Positions 1 through 12,842 of a DNA stretch of 64,000 nt are shown in pieces. The translations under genes were made by a program, and so were the position numbers. The stretch comes from Beverwykella pulmonaria. Taxonomy: Eukaryota; Ascomycota; Dothideomycetes; Pleosporales; Melanommataceae. Location of the stretch: positions 1,906,319 to 1,970,318 of the forward strand of contig BCHH01000006.1 in assembly GCA_001599595.1 (NCBI GenBank), written 5' to 3'. Every line of letters begins with the position of its first letter. Within the stretch, counting starts at the first letter, position 1. Under the pieces are notes generated by a model. It ran no database searches, was not told the DNA's origin, and was given only the letters and a program-made list of their open reading frames with translations.

Positions 1-3000
1 TGACAATCTGCGATAGGCTTTTGCACGGCCACATGAGATGACAGGGCGAGCCTAGACCACTTGGGCTGCTTGTATTCACCTAGTGCGCTAAAGCCCGTCG
101 CCGTCGCCTGTTTGTCCGTTGTGATTTCCTGGACACAAACCATGCGTGTCCGGCTCGTGCCTGACCGGAATTCGAAGACCACACACGAATGCAGGAGATG
201 TCTCGTCTCGTCTCGTGTAGAGGTTGGTCACGAATTGACGTCTGATTGGCACTGGGCGATCAAAACGTTTCTATTAACGGATGCGCCAGGACTCGTTGGC
301 TCGATGTTGACGGATTTGCTGAGCGGGTTAATCTTAACAGTAAGATCGGAGAGGGATTACGCCGCCAGGAGAAGTGCCCCCCACTCATCAACAGACCCAT
401 AGAATTCAGGGGTTCGAGATGTGACGAAGTTGCCTTTGAGACATATTATAGCTAGGCATTGGGGATTGAGATGCCACGCATGTCTCCTGCGTCAAAAAGA
501 TGTCGTTCAAGCCCGACAACTCGAGTCCCGGTCCCTTCTCGAGACTTTCGCCAATGATGTTAGATTCTCGCTTGACCCTGTTCGCACTTGCAGGTCGCCG
601 TCTGTAGCCTTGCCATGGACGACAATCACGGAGGCATCGCACGGCTTAACGATGATTGATGATTGAGCGCACGCCGTTTCTGGAATGCCTCACAGAAAGG
701 GCGCGTCTGTGGAACAGCAAAACTGTCGACGGTGGTGCATTGCGCATGGCGTGCCCAAAGCCACAGTGACGGGTGATCCGCAGAAGAATGCTTGCTGGGA
801 GCGTACCAATATTACGGGTTGGGTCCGGAACTTGCCATTTGTGTCGCTACATCTTCGAGAAAAGGCAAATCTCTAGCGTTTCGTCCCATATGAATGGTCT
901 TGGGATCATGACAGTCACCCCAGGAGACCCTTGTGTGGGTTGCAATTTATTCTCGGCGATAGTTCTGTGTTTCCGTCAGATGTCAGCGAGCAGAACCAAA
1001 TTTGAAGTCGCAGTAACGTGGGCCCATTCTCGTCGCTTTAAACGCTTTCGAACAAAAAGGGCTCCCTTTTCTCCTAGCGAACAGCACCGTTGGGGTATGG
1101 ACTTGCACCCACTGGCAGCAACTGGCACCGACTGGAACCGTTATTCGGCCTCGCCGCTGGGGATGGGGGAGAATGGTGGAGAGGGCTGGTTCTCTTTGGG
1201 CACTGGCGTCGGCCTCGCCTGTGCAGCAACACCCCGCAAAGACAAGCCGTGTGTCCGCATTTGGGGGCGACACACCAACGGAGTGGGTTGGCGTGTCCCA
1301 GTGAGATCCTTCCCGCTCACTCTATGCCACAACAGGACGTCGATAGTTGCGGGCCGATTTGCGGCGGGGGTCATCGAGTTGTGGAATTGCGGCCAAGGGA
1401 CAGCTTTTTCCTTCCCGTGCTGCAAACCGATACTTTGCTGGAATTGTTTTGTGCAGAGTTTAATTCTTATGGCATGATTTCTGAGAACAGAGCCTCATGT
1501 GCCGTCGCTATTCTTCACTTGTCAGGCATCATTGGTCGAGGTACACCGCCCGCTCGACGCCCGCTCGACGCCCGCTCGACGCCCACTCGACGCCCATCGA
1601 TAATGGGTTTCCCATGGATCTCCACGGTGAAGCCTGCCGCGCATCCAGACAAGCTTTGATTCCTTTCCAGGGAGGTCGAGACCCTAAATCGAGCGATATC
1701 AAGTGAGTTGGCAGCCTTCGTTACCCCTCCCGGCCCGCGAGAGGAGGCACAAGGCTGCGAGAGGCGCGCCGGATACTCTAACGCAAGCCCACACACACCA
1801 CACTGACATGGCATGACACCCTCATCTGCCGCAGTCTTGATACCCAAGCCTTGCGACGGCAAGATCCGTGAGGGGGGGGTTTGGAAAAACAAAGGGACTG
1901 GCTGCGAGGCTCATCTGCATCCCAAGCATCACCTCATAGCATTCAAAAGCAAGAAACCCCACTGGTCTCATAGCCTCGCGCCAGCGAGGCCGGGCTAGCG
2001 CTTCGCCATGTGACTTTTGCGACGAGTGTGCATGTGCCTGTAACTTCCCGTCCGAAAGCCTATCTCCCATAGGTGAGCATGGTTGTGAGCTCGGTTCGAT
2101 TGGTCCCCCTCCTCACACTCCTCCTTCAAGGGGTCCAGTTTCGGTCGTTGCTTCTGGACATCTTCTCGCCAACCCCCGTCGCGCAGGATTCCTTCCAAGG
2201 GCAAGTAAACAATCCAGATGCGTGAGTCGCTGGTCCAAAAGCAGGCGACTCTTTGCAATTCAACAGATAGTGGTGGTGCCTAACCAGGGACATTGCATGA
2301 GCCATTCCGCGCGATGTTGATAGAGTCGTCGGCGTCGGCGTCGGCGACGTAAGATTCAAGGGTGTCAGCAAGCACGGGGCGCATGCCAATAGCCCCCAAG
2401 GTCGACTCGTCCGGTGACGCTCGCGATCCCGATCATGGCGAGACGCTGGGCGGTCCTTTGGTTATTGTGCGAGTCGCGATTCGTGTGACGGCTCTCTCAT
2501 TGTGCGGCCTGCATGAGGCTGGCTGGTATTGGCCGGGGCAAAAAACTGGCGTCCGCAAGGCCCGTCTATGTCGTGGAAGGGGAGGGTGAATAAAAAAAAA
2601 TCAAATAATCGACAATGCGATGCGATGCGAAATGCAGAGGGTAAGAGGGATGGAGCTTGAAGGGTTGACTGTCTTTTTGATGAACGACAGCTTTGGCGGT
2701 GACGGCTTCGGGGCGCTTGCCGCTTTGGTTGCCTGCGCCGGCAGGTACGGTCTTGGGAACCATCAGCTCCAGTTCAGCTCGCATCTTTATTTCAACTACC
2801 ATTTCGTTTTGTCTCTGAGATATGATAAGCATGCGCATGTGCTACACTTCCTATAGCGAGCTCTTTTGGCTCTCTCCTCACTCAGTTAAGGTTGAAAGAG
2901 AGGTTCTGGTGTCTTGAGACGCATCATGCTCATGTGGGGAGGAGCATAAGGCTGGAGGCTGCCGGGGCTACCCATCGCGAAAACACAAGATCGCGGACAA

Positions 3001-4250
3001 TGTCTCCCAGATTAGTAGGTAAAAATAGGACTTTCACGCTCTCAGCGACAAGCATTAAATAAAGACACAGATTAATAGTCAGGAAGGTAGATGCCTTTCC
3101 ACGGTCAACACATACGTGTCTATCTGCGTCGCTAATTGCTCCTTTGGCTCTTTGGATGCGTTTCTGTGGTCATCATTGATACCTAATTGCATCGACTTGA
3201 GCAGTCCATCAAGTGCAAGAGTCCAGTTCTATTTTGAACACATCGACGTCTCTTCATACCATTGTCTTGTTATCAAAGAGCCGTCTCAGTACGAGTCTTA
3301 TATCCCCATACTCTTTTACACTCTTTTCCTCAACTAAAGTCTTTCATGTCTCTTCTATCCTCTTCTTCCTTCGCTCCCGTTCCCCTCTCTCTACTTATAG
3401 TGTTACAGATATTCTGAACTAGACGAGAGCCTTTGTTCACTATGTGTGCGCAACGTCAACCTTTATATCAGGGGTTCCCCAGCGGAGTACGCAAATAGGT
3501 TATGTTCACAGTCCACTACAACTGCAGCATCCCATGCGCAAATTAGATGTTCCTCAGACATGTCGATGGCACCACCTCGCACCGCTGATTTTCAGCCCTA
3601 AAGTACTTTCGTCATGATATCCACGCAATGAGGAAAATCATACAATTCACGACCCGATATCAACCACGAGCAACTATAGATAGATCACTAGACTGGACTG
3701 CTGGCCATGTGGGTCTTCCTCCTTGTCAATTTCATGCCGCGAACTATTTTTTCCTTTTAGGCGACTCTTTCTCGCCCTGGAACTCTTTATCTTCGGTTAA
3801 TTTGGATCGAACCAAAATCAAACAAACAAATTTATATCCCTGACGTTTACCAAGATTGCCCTCAACAACATCTATAAAATCAGCATTATCTCTCGTGTTT
3901 TTTCGAGAACTGTCCTCTGTTCTATCCCTTCTTCCTTCCCTTATTCTTCCCCTGGTCCTCCTCTATCATGCGCCAACCTCCACTGCAAACGCAAGACCCC
4001 TAGATACCTTGAAGTGCGGCTATTTTCTCGTCTTAATATATCCACTTTGGGAATGTGGGCCGGAAGTTCCAAATTAGGGGTCACGGGGAGTGTATACGAT
4101 ACAATCATAGAATTATTCCGGTCGCGGCACTAGAACGAGGAAAAGCGCAAGCTCCGGATTAAAATACATAAATACCTTTTACCTCTGCATTTTCCTGAAC
4201 TTTGCTTTGTTACCCGTCATACTACTAACGGCACTCCACCACCCGCAACA
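1..4250. other. gene-free region
   Basis: No open frame here has recognisable domains, a convincing start or a plausible intron structure; the longest (773-1477) has the composition of chance ORFs. Seen: an 11-bp GC-rich tandem repeat near 1548-1600, pyrimidine-rich stretches near 3330-3420 and 3890-3960, and an A/T-rich TATA-like segment near 4159-4175, about 80 bp before the Cip1-like gene. The last part is probably the promoter of that gene. I see no transposon remains or RNA gene. Confidence 0.6.
1548..1600. repeat. 11-bp tandem repeat
   Basis: Unit gcccgctcgac repeated about 4.5 times, the last copies with substitutions. It lies in gene-free DNA. Each unit contains a TCGA core. Confidence 0.8.
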
Positions 4251-5051
4251 ATGTTCGCCCAAACCGCTCTTCTCGCCCTTGCACTTCTCCCTTCCTTCTC
4301 CCTCGCCCAAGTCTCCGAGGGCTTCGAAAATGGCTGGGACCAAACCGCATGGCCTACGTACGCGGCCGACTGCAACCAGGGCGGAAAGGTTACACTTGAC
4401 AGCTCTACCGCCCACAGCGGCAAGAATTCGATGAGGGTTGATGGTGCGGGTGGCTACTGTGGACACATTTTCTTCGGCACGACGAGCATCCCTAGCGGTG
4501 ATGTTTATGTCCGGGCTTACATGTAAGTTTTTCTGGTGGTAGAGTTTGAACAACGAAATGGTTTTGTAATTCAAAGTATTGAGAGGTAATACTAATATCT
4601 CTCCTCTTTCAGCAAAGCCTCCAAGGCGCTCACCGACTCCCACGTATCCTTCATAACGATGCCGGACTCAGCGCAAGGCTCAAAAAAGCATCTCCGCATC
4701 GGTGGCCAGAGCAAAATCCTCATGTACAACCGCGAGTCCGACGACGCTACGCTTCCCGACCTGTCCCCGAATGGAATCGCCGCCTCCACTGCGCTTCCCA
4801 CTGGACAATGGAAATGCTTCGAGTACCACCTGGGCACCGATGGCACCATTGAGACCTGGTTGAATGGCACCGCTATTGCTGGTCTTACTGTGAAGCCGGG
4901 TGTCACCAATGCCAATGCCGCACAATGGCAGAGGAGCAGTCTTAAGCCGAAGATTACTGCTGTCTACTTTGGTTGGGAGTCGTATGGTGGCGACACCAAC
5001 ACCTTCTGGTATGACGACATATCTGTTAGCTCAACCCGTGTTGGATGCTAG
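4251..5051 (+). CDS. secreted Cip1-like jelly-roll protein
   Basis: Two exons, 4251-4522 and 4613-5051, joined through intron 4523-4612 (GTAAGT, branch ACTAAT, CAG); 236 residues. Residues 1-19 are a classical signal peptide (MFAQTALLALALLPSFSLA). The mature part has the signature blocks I associate with Trichoderma reesei Cip1 and its homologues: an N-terminal FENGW, HSGKNSMRV, CGHIFFG, ILMYNRESDDATLPDLSP and, near the end, FGWESYGG followed by WYDDI. Cip1 is an extracellular protein co-induced with cellulases whose jelly-roll fold resembles polysaccharide lyases. This protein ends at the catalytic-type core and has no cellulose-binding module. Family placement is from remembered motifs; substrate is unknown. 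Expected extracellular, in plant polysaccharide breakdown. Confidence 0.82.
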
Positions 5052-5504
5052 AAAGTAGATTGAATATGATGTCATGTGTTGTTAAGTTCACATACCGGAA
5101 CGCCACGCTAAGGTGACCATTCGACGAAAGAAATCTTCCTCTCATCCCTTTCGAAAGACACTGGCACCAATTGTGAACTCTCCCCAGCCTGGTCATCCCA
5201 CACTTTTCACAAAAACTGCATCCAGACTCAAAACCAATATAAGAGTGTGCGCATATGGTGACTACTCCTTCTCCAGTTAACCAAATATTTAGAAAGCATG
5301 TAAATAAACATTTATCATTCTTGCAAATCCGTCCCTTCTTTCATCCTTCTATCTCCGTGCCGGAGGTCTGTAGCAATCCCCTAGTCGCGTCAGTTGCCTC
5401 TTCTTCATTTCGTGGCTCAGCTCTTGCGTAAAGCTAGCACTTAGAGGACTAATAGACGGATCGATTGGCAAAGGGAAGCTGAAGGGAGAAATGCCGGTGA
5501 CACG

Positions 5505-5972
5505 CTACATGAAAGAAATCGCCGGACCAGCCAGTTTGCCAGCGAGTGGGCCAGCCGATGTCTGAGAGGCGGCAAGGGAGTGACCGGGCATGGATACGGG
5601 TGCAGTTGGTGTTCCAGCGGGCGGGTTGGATGATGGTTGGAAAGTGGACGAACTGACGACAAAAGCCTGACCGAACAGGGTCGTTGGTCCTACCGAGGCA
5701 CTAGAGAACGGGCCGCTGATGGTTGAAAGCCACGGAATGGGAGTGGAAGGTCGCGGCGCCGGTACTGGATTAGAGGGCGGTTTGACTTCCATGGGCTTGG
5801 TTTCAAGTGTAAGCTTGTGTACAGGTTCGGGCTTGTCGCTGATGCCATGACCTTTTATGCCAATGAGTAAAATTGGGCTCGCAACCCTGACCGCAGTGGT
5901 GGTGTAGGCGAAGCCTCGCATCCAAGGGTCCTGTGTCAAGGCGACGAGGTTCACAATTACTGAATCAGCCAT
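5505..5972 (-). CDS. hypothetical Pro/Ser-rich protein
   Basis: Single open frame of 155 codons from the first ATG (5972); the frame is open further upstream but only through a GTG. A TATA-like ATATAAAA on the minus strand lies about 45 bp before the ATG. The first 50 residues contain a short hydrophobic stretch (VASPILLIGI); the rest is rich in Pro, Ser, Thr and Ala. I do not recognise a family. The same frame could be chance, so existence as a gene is uncertain. Confidence 0.3.
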   Translation of the reverse strand: MADSVIVNLVALTQDPWMRGFAYTTTAVRVASPILLIGIKGHGISDKPEPVHKLTLETKPMEVKPPSNPVPAPRPSTPIPWLSTISGPFSSASVGPTTLFGQAFVVSSSTFQPSSNPPAGTPTAPVSMPGHSLAASQTSAGPLAGKLAGPAISFM

Positions 5973-6515
5973 AGCGACGGCAATAGTGAGGTGGTGCACA
6001 GGTGAGTGGAGTGGTTTTATATCGCGAGGGTCGAAGCTAGCGCGCGCCAGGACAGTGATGCAGTGGCGGGTGCTGTAGGTGCTGCTGCGAGTGCTCCTGG
6101 TGGTTATGCCGAAAAGCTGGTTAGGAGTTGGGCCGTTCGGCGGTGGGGACGAGGTGGAGAAGACGGTGCTTATATGGAGAGACGGCAGCGAGGGCAGGCA
6201 GGCAAGACAGAACAGCGTTGGCTACTAGCCCATTGGACGTGCTTTCACAGTGAATCGGTGAATGATGCAGCTCCCCTCAGACGAGGCCCTTAGAGTTGAA
6301 GCGGTGGAAGCCTCCACAAGAATGGAAGTCGGCTCGATCTGGCGAGGTTCCAGATCGGACCTTCGTATATTGTGGTGGTTGCATATGAGTGTCTATAACG
6401 GTGAGCACATGGCATCAATTCATTCCATGCGAGTGGAAATATGCATAGTTTGGTCATAACCCCTTCCAGCCCTTCAAAGTTTGGCACTTTGCAAACCCAC
6501 CTTGCGTGACATCAT
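5973..6515. other. intergenic, no gene seen
   Basis: Lies between the 3' end of the GH36 gene and the start of the small minus-strand ORF. Apart from the TATA-like element near 6017 I see nothing in it. Confidence 0.6.
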
Positions 6516-9500
6516 TCAACGAATGATCACCTCTATTGCGACCTCATTGCTCCATCCCGCCTTTGAGTCAGTCTCCTTCCAGGCTCTAACAACGTCGATT
6601 TCAAGGATATTGTCGCAAATGTCGTTGACCTTTGCGCAGTGGAGAGGAATAGGTCGCCCAAATATAAGGCCAAAGAAGTCGTCTTGGATGGACCGTTCCT
6701 TGAGGTCGGAAATATACAGCCCTATTTGATCATAAGCAAGAAGGGCTTGCGGAGAGGAGTACCAGTGAGCTTACCGTATGTTCCCAAGGTCTTGAGAGAA
6801 GTCCATACCCGCAGCCGCCCAGACGATCTTTCAATATAGCTGTCTGAGTTCACAATTCCAGCCGCCCCAGTCATCTTGCCCAGCAGTCCGAGATTGGCCA
6901 CTGAGATATCTGTGGGACTATTTAGAGAGTGCTTGCGCTCCAGCTTAAAGGACTGTAATGGGAAAGCGGATAGAATCTCCCACCCGGCTGTCGGTAACTC
7001 CAGATGCACAAACGAAGCATGCTCTTGTGCGGTAGTTGGTTTCGAGACCTGCCCACTTGTGTGACTTCGGATTATGTATGTGCCTTCTTCCGTACCGGGA
7101 AACTGGTCCAGTCGAATCAATTCAGCGAGAGGTCGTTGGGTGCAGTTGAACACGCCTACTATTGAGACTCCAGTCCGAGCCATGCCTACGTAGGTTGCGA
7201 TCTTGAGAAGAACTGGGTCATCGTACGAGTTGTATGCTGAAGTGCTTTTACCGACAGTATGGGGGCGTAGAATTACTGTGTCGCCTCGTGGGGTGTTCCC
7301 GGTCATCTGGTGAATAAGATCGACATTGTGTTTGCCTGGGACATCTGTAATATAGATGGGTCCTCCTGAGACGCAACGAGCTGCACCGTGGAATGTAGCC
7401 CATTCATGTGAAGTCTGGAACATGTCCCAGTCTGGAAGAATATTGAGATACTGGTTGAAGATCGCATTGTGCGCATTGCAGAAGATATGCCACGGGTGTG
7501 ACGCTACCACAATTAGCGCCGATATCATTATCTGTGAGAAGGATTGATGGCATACCTGGAACCTCAGGGAAGAAATCATCTGAATTGCGTACGAGTATTT
7601 GAGGCTTGTTAGACGGGAGCTGGCTGTGGAAGATTATTTGGGGCGTCTGGCTCATGCATGAGATGGCTTTTGCAGAGAAGTAGCGAAGCTGGTTGAGATT
7701 CCAAGCATCTTGGTACGATCGAATCAGACTTCGACGATCAGTAGCGTCGTTAAGCTCGTCCACGAAGAATTGTGCATCCGTCTTGACTGAATCAATTCCA
7801 GCTGAGCTGAGAAATTGGTAGAAGTCTTTATAAAAGCGGCCAACATCCTCTTCGGCAACCTTTAAGGCCAGGGGCCAAGGTTAGTGTAATTCTTTGAAGT
7901 GAGTGCCGAGGAGCACAGGGAGAAGGGGTGAGGTAAGGGGGGTGAGTGCTATGTTAGTGCCTGTGCAAAGTGACGAGTCACCACCTGGCTGGTTCCTCGT
8001 TCACTTTGCAGCAAGACATTAACCATCCACCTGGGGCTTACTAACCACAAGCATCTTGCCTCCAGACACGCCATCTTTCTTCTGGACAGATATTGTTTTG
8101 TATTCTTTCGCAATCTTTCCGTCTGGTGCAATACCACCCCAGTAACCAAACAAGGCGTGCCAAACAGCCACGTGCCGAATGTTTTTGTGTTTGTTTCGGA
8201 TATCGGCCACAGCGGCTTGAAGGCCCCGTGGGAAACCGGATTTTGTGGCTTCGAACTCCATCCATGCGTTCAAAAACTGGTCTCCTCCTTCGTGATTAAG
8301 TGATTGCCAATTATCGTCGATGATGAGATTAGAGATATTGATCTCGTTCTCTTGAAGGGAGTCCAGGGCATCGAATATTTTCTCTTCCGTGAGATGTTGC
8401 CCAATACCGTTCCAGGTACAGTATGAGAGGCCATCGTACCAGTTCTCCAACCACTCCGGCTTCACACCGTCAGCTAGCGCTTTCATTTCTGCGTCATATT
8501 CTCCGGAAGCAACCTCAAACTTCTGGACAATCTTGCGGGCGTGGTACATAGCTGCAGCTATAGCGCTCTCCAAAGAGTTTCCAACAGCAGCGATGAGCCT
8601 CGCGAATCCATCCTCTTCACTATCATTCCGCGAGTTGATGACAATATTTCCACCTCCGTCATGGCTTAGACATGTGAGGACATCATCTACGCCGCTTACG
8701 GCAAGTATGACAAGATGTGTACCGTCCTTGCGTTGAAAGGCTGCCAAAACGGCTTCCTTGTCTGGTCGAAATGTTTCTTTGCCTTGCCTTGGGGCTAGCC
8801 ACGGCGACCATAGACGTATGAGAGCAAACCATCTTAGGTATGTAGTCGGTCTGCCGAGTATGTTGTTGGAATAGCCAGAAGTTTTTCCGGATGCTGCATT
8901 CACAGGGCTAGTGATGTTCCACAAAAGTGTTGCTGGAGTATCGCTCTTTTCCTCCACTATCTGCAGATACGAAGGCAGCCCGTCAATATAGTGCGTCAAC
9001 TGTTCTTGAAGCGAGTCGATGGATCGATAAATGATACGGCCGTCTGAAGTTGAGAATTGTTCATTCGCCCACTTCCAGGGCTCTTCCTCTGATGGACGCA
9101 ACGTAATAGTGAATGAGACGGATGAGTTGTGTTTTGGAGACCCGTCCAGATCAACGGTAAACCACTGGCGTCGGACATCGGGGCTGCTGCTTGACTTCAC
9201 CACCATCTTCGAACATTAGCCTTGAATAACTGTCCATTGATAGCTCATACCACAGATGGTGGCTCCTGCACCGGCTCCAAACGCAAGCTCGTCCACTTCT
9301 CATTGTCCTCGAAATTGTGCCATAGGGCAACATTCCAATCCTTCTTAGTTGCGGTAGAGCTTTCAATGAGCACAGTGAACTTGACCTGGTCGAATTTAGC
9401 GCTATTTGAAGGTCGGTTGTACCTCGGTTCCTCATTTCCGAGCAAACTTCCAATATAGTCAAGCCAATACATGCAGAGGACATATGTATTGACGTAGTCC

Positions 9501-9642
9501 GACCAAGTCCTTCCGTGACTACTAGAAGTACTCTCACAAAACCATGAAGTGGATGATGTAGGTATTCACTTACGGAATCTTCTCCAGTGACAATAGTAGT
9601 GGTTTGCCCTAGTGGTGGGTGACATGTAAGTCTAGCATGCAT
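6516..9642 (-). CDS. GH36 raffinose synthase / alpha-galactosidase-like protein
   Basis: Six exons on the minus strand: 9574-9642, 9251-9385, 8046-9206, 7556-7859, 6775-7503, 6516-6721; 867 residues. The sequence follows the Sip1/raffinose-synthase branch of glycoside hydrolase family 36: an early CHPPLGQ block, then DWNVALWHNFED, an IIDDNWQSL motif near residue 366, the nucleophile motif VKTDAQFF near residue 481, and ASHPWHIFCNAHNAIFNQYL with LPDWDMFQT. Known members cleave or transfer alpha-galactosyl groups (raffinose-type sugars). No signal peptide, so probably cytosolic. Exon 6 was missed by simple ORF calling: it restores a C-terminus with GLIFGRPIP and ends IEVIIR. The third exon's acceptor is ambiguous: 9206 gives a 44-nt intron, 9194 gives a more usual 56 nt; both keep frame. 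Intron 1 (9386-9573) is long at 188 nt. Confidence 0.92.
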
Positions 9643-10038
9643 TTTTGAGGATACAGTAGTGATTTAATTCGATGTTGTGAGTTATGCAGATGAGACGGCA
9701 GAGCTCCTGTTCGCGCACTTGAGCTATTCTGCGGAGGTGAAGAGGTCAAAACTTCAGAAGACTCTCACTCTCTTGCTCTGGGCTGGTAGAAAAGATGAAG
9801 GTCGCCCGGATAGTGGGTTGGAAGATGCAAGACAATGAACACAAGGAATTACGCTCAATTGTTCTACGGTCTGGACATGTTCATCAATTGAAGCTTCTAA
9901 TTTGATGTGGGGGAGATTTGAGAGGGGTGATGTGGTGGTCATGCGGAGAAGATGTAATGAAGCTCCGGCATAGCTGCAGCCAATCAAAATGAGCTTTGTC
10001 TTGGCATTCAGGCCGGAAGTCCGCACTCAAGCTTTTTG
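9643..10038. promoter_or_regulatory. divergent promoter region GH36 / MSY1
   Basis: A 396-bp gap between two divergently transcribed genes. It must hold both promoters, but I recognise no specific site. Confidence 0.5.
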
Positions 10039-12128
10039 ATGCGCGGCATTGATCGAGCTTCTCGAGCTTCAATGGTAGCCATGTCGCTCTTCACACATTT
10101 GCCACGGCGCCGACCGCTTTTGTGTCGGCATTTCATCCGAGGACAGCGCCATGCACTTCACCCTACATGTTCAAATCGGTCTCTTAAGACATCGACAAGT
10201 CACAATCGAGATGTCGAGGCTCGAGCGGCGGAATGGGAACTGCAGGCTCGGAAGATACGCTCTGGTGCCCAGAAGAGCATGTTGGCGGTATTGGAAGAGC
10301 GAGGATTCGTAAAGGATGTAGCTGGGCGAGTATGTTCTTCGATGCAAGGCGGGATGAACGCTAACACCTCTCAGCGGCCGCAAAGCGCTCGACTGGCTAT
10401 TGACAGAGAAACGAATAGGAGCATACGTTGGCGTAGACCCTACAGCACCCTCCCTCCACGTCGGACACCTCCTCCCTCTCATGGCGTTATACTGGCTGTA
10501 CCTCCATGGCTTCAACACCGTCACCTTGGTGAGCGACTCGAGGCAATGCGTACGACCCTGCGTTGATGATGAATAGTTCGGCGGCGGCACCGTTCAGATT
10601 GGGGACCCTTCTGGTAGAACAACAGCCCGAACACGGCAGGGTGCAGACATCCAGGCCATGAATATCGAAAGCATACAGGCGCAATTGCAAAAATTATGGG
10701 TTCATGTGAAGTGTCTAGGCATTAAGCACAAGTACGCATTACAGACACCAGGTGGCCAGAGAGTCTTGGATAACAGAAGTTGGTTAGACGGGCTCAAGGC
10801 GGTGGACCTGATGAGAGACCTAGGCTCTGGAATGAGGCTGGGCACCATGCTTAGTCGAGACTCGTGAGTGGGCCCCCTTGAACGAATATGCAAGCAACTT
10901 TCTTACGTTGTAACAGCGTCAAACAACGAATGGAAAGCGGCGATGGCATGGCGATATCCGAATTCTGCTACCCGCTATTCCAAGCGTTCGACTGGTGGCA
11001 CATGTACTCAGAGAAGGGCATCCAGCTACAGCTCGGTGGCTCAGACCAGTATGGGAATATATGTGCTGGAATGGATGCCGTCAACCACATGCGGAAGACT
11101 CAACGAGGCCAGGGCGATGAGGAAGTGAACGAGGATCCTCTGACAGCTACTTTTGGTCTCACCACGCCACTTCTGACGACCGCGTCGGGAGAGAAGTTCG
11201 GGAAAAGCGCTGGTAACGCTGTCTGGCTCGATCAGAACATGATGAGTTCATTTGATCTGTATCAGGTATGTCACACGAGAGTCTGCATGAAGCATTGCGC
11301 TGACGTGTTTGGCAACAGTACTTCCTACGCACTTCTGACGACGACGTTGAGCGCTATCTGAAACTCTTCACCTTCATACCTCTCGATTACATCTACCTAG
11401 TTATGGAGCAGCAGAGGAAGGATGCTTCGAAACGCATAGCTCAGCACCTCCTTGCGAAGGAAATCGTGGAACTTGCTCATGGGGCTGCTGAAGCAAAGAA
11501 AGCAGAGCTAGCACACAAAGAAGCTTTCAGCGATGGGACTCACACCTTCTCCCTTAGTGCACTCCGAAGAGCGTTAGCTAGCAGTCCTATGGAAGACGTG
11601 TCAACAACCAATAAAAATAAGAGCCCTACAGAGAGCGACAGAGCCTTGAAGATTGTCGCCCACAAGAGGAGTTTCGTCGCGAATGCTGGAACACCGACAC
11701 CGTCCCCAGCCGCCAGCGACAATTCAAAAAACAACCCCGCAAACGATATTGTAACCCTACCCAGCACACTTCTTCAGATGGGGAGTTTCCCTCGAGTATT
11801 GCATGCCGCAGGTCTCGTTGCATCCAGGAGTGAGGGTCACCGACTGATCATGAGCAAGGGCGCTTACATCGTAATGCCAAATTCTGGGACCGTGGCGAAC
11901 CCGCACGGCTTAAAGTGGGAACAGATTCCTGCGACCATCTCAACTACCGATCCAAACCACTATCTGGTCGATTGGGAGGCGCTTGTGATTAGGTCTGGGA
12001 AGTCCAAAATCCAAGTATGCCGCATTGTTGAAGAGGAGCTCTTTGAAGCTAAGGAGTTGACCTGCCCAGGCTGGGAAGACTTCAAAGCGAAGAGAGCTGG
12101 GCATGAGGCTGGTAAAAAGGAAGAGTAG
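10039..12128 (+). CDS. MSY1: mitochondrial tyrosyl-tRNA synthetase
   Basis: Five exons: 10039-10325, 10375-10528, 10577-10863, 10917-11265, 11319-12128; 628 residues. Class I synthetase charging tRNA-Tyr. The HIGH-type motif is HVGH at about 124-127, after [18 protein letters not shown] binds tyrosine; the KMSKS-type motif is KFGKS at about 336-340. The tail has an S4-like RNA-binding segment ([20 protein letters not shown]). The basic N-terminus ([20 protein letters not shown] from the ATG at 10081) looks like a mitochondrial targeting peptide; ATGs at 10039, 10072 and 10081 are all in frame. Intron 1 must use a GC donor (GCGAGT at 10326) to keep the conserved [10 protein letters not shown] block; the nearby GT donor breaks the frame. 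Next gene downstream is mitochondrial AspRS on the same strand. Confidence 0.94.
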
Positions 12129-12842
12129 CACTTGGCAAAGCATTCAGATGTATATATACGATGTTCAATTATGTGTAGAACGATGTATAGTAGACACAGG
12201 CAGAACACCATTACCACGCGCTCCTCCTCTCTTGTTCTTCCCCAGTACGTGGTATTAAGACCATATAAGATGGAGCTGGGCCGCACACGTCCCCTCACAA
12301 TGTAAAATATGGGAGTGGTGTTTTCCAAAATATGTTTCTTATATTCAATCCTAAATGTATGCGTATCCGTCATTGTTGGTAAACGAGGAAAGTTCGACCC
12401 GACTGTAGGACACCTTCCAGTAATTAATCAGAGATGCCGTCTCCGCGTCCGTTATGTAACAAGGAGTGGTGCCGGACGCAGATTTCATGCTACCTCCACC
12501 ACCACCAGCAAACCACTTAAGCCCGGTGAAGGGAGAGTTCGAAGGCGGAGGAGAAGGATAGCTCATCTGGTGCACGCTAGGCTTTCATCATCTACAAAAA
12601 CGCCGTTAGTTCGAAATCAAGATTGCGTCGGAAAGGGTGCGGGCTCACTTGGTATAAACTGGAAGGATGGAGAAAAGAAGGTTGTTGCAAGAAAGCGAAG
12701 TTTTTAGGTCGAGGTGCGGACTTGGCGGGGTTATGTCAGCGACGCTAGTTGTTGATACTTTTCAGACGTTCGAGCATCAGGAGATGGGATTGTAACATAA
12801 TTTTGCTAACTGACGCTGCAAGTGCGTATTTTCTTTGGTACG
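12129..12842. other. spacer between the two synthetase genes
   Basis: 714 bp that contain the 3' end of the TyrRS transcript and the promoter of the AspRS gene. The only coding candidate is the weak minus-strand ORF at 12351-12566. Confidence 0.5.
12351..12566 (-). CDS. possible small protein
   Basis: An ATG-initiated frame of 71 codons (MSYPSPPPSNSPFTGLKWFA at its start, then a glycine run). Upstream on the same strand there is a plausible GTGAGC donor and a TTTTTGTAG acceptor, so it might be the last exon of a small spliced gene. No family recognised. Weak call. Confidence 0.2.
   Translation of the reverse strand: MSYPSPPPSNSPFTGLKWFAGGGGGSMKSASGTTPCYITDAETASLINYWKVSYSRVELSSFTNNDGYAYI

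Noticed and set aside
411..425. GGTTCGAGA-like box that could be a tRNA B box
   Set aside because: Lacks the following CC and no A box or cloverleaf could be drawn around it; similar matches at 21644 and 45507 fail the same way.
773..1659. Overlapping plus-strand ORFs of 189-234 codons in the gene-free first 4 kb
   Set aside because: Composition rich in Cys, Trp, Arg and Gly, no domains, no compatible introns, and ORFs in several frames overlap; typical chance frames in GC-balanced DNA.
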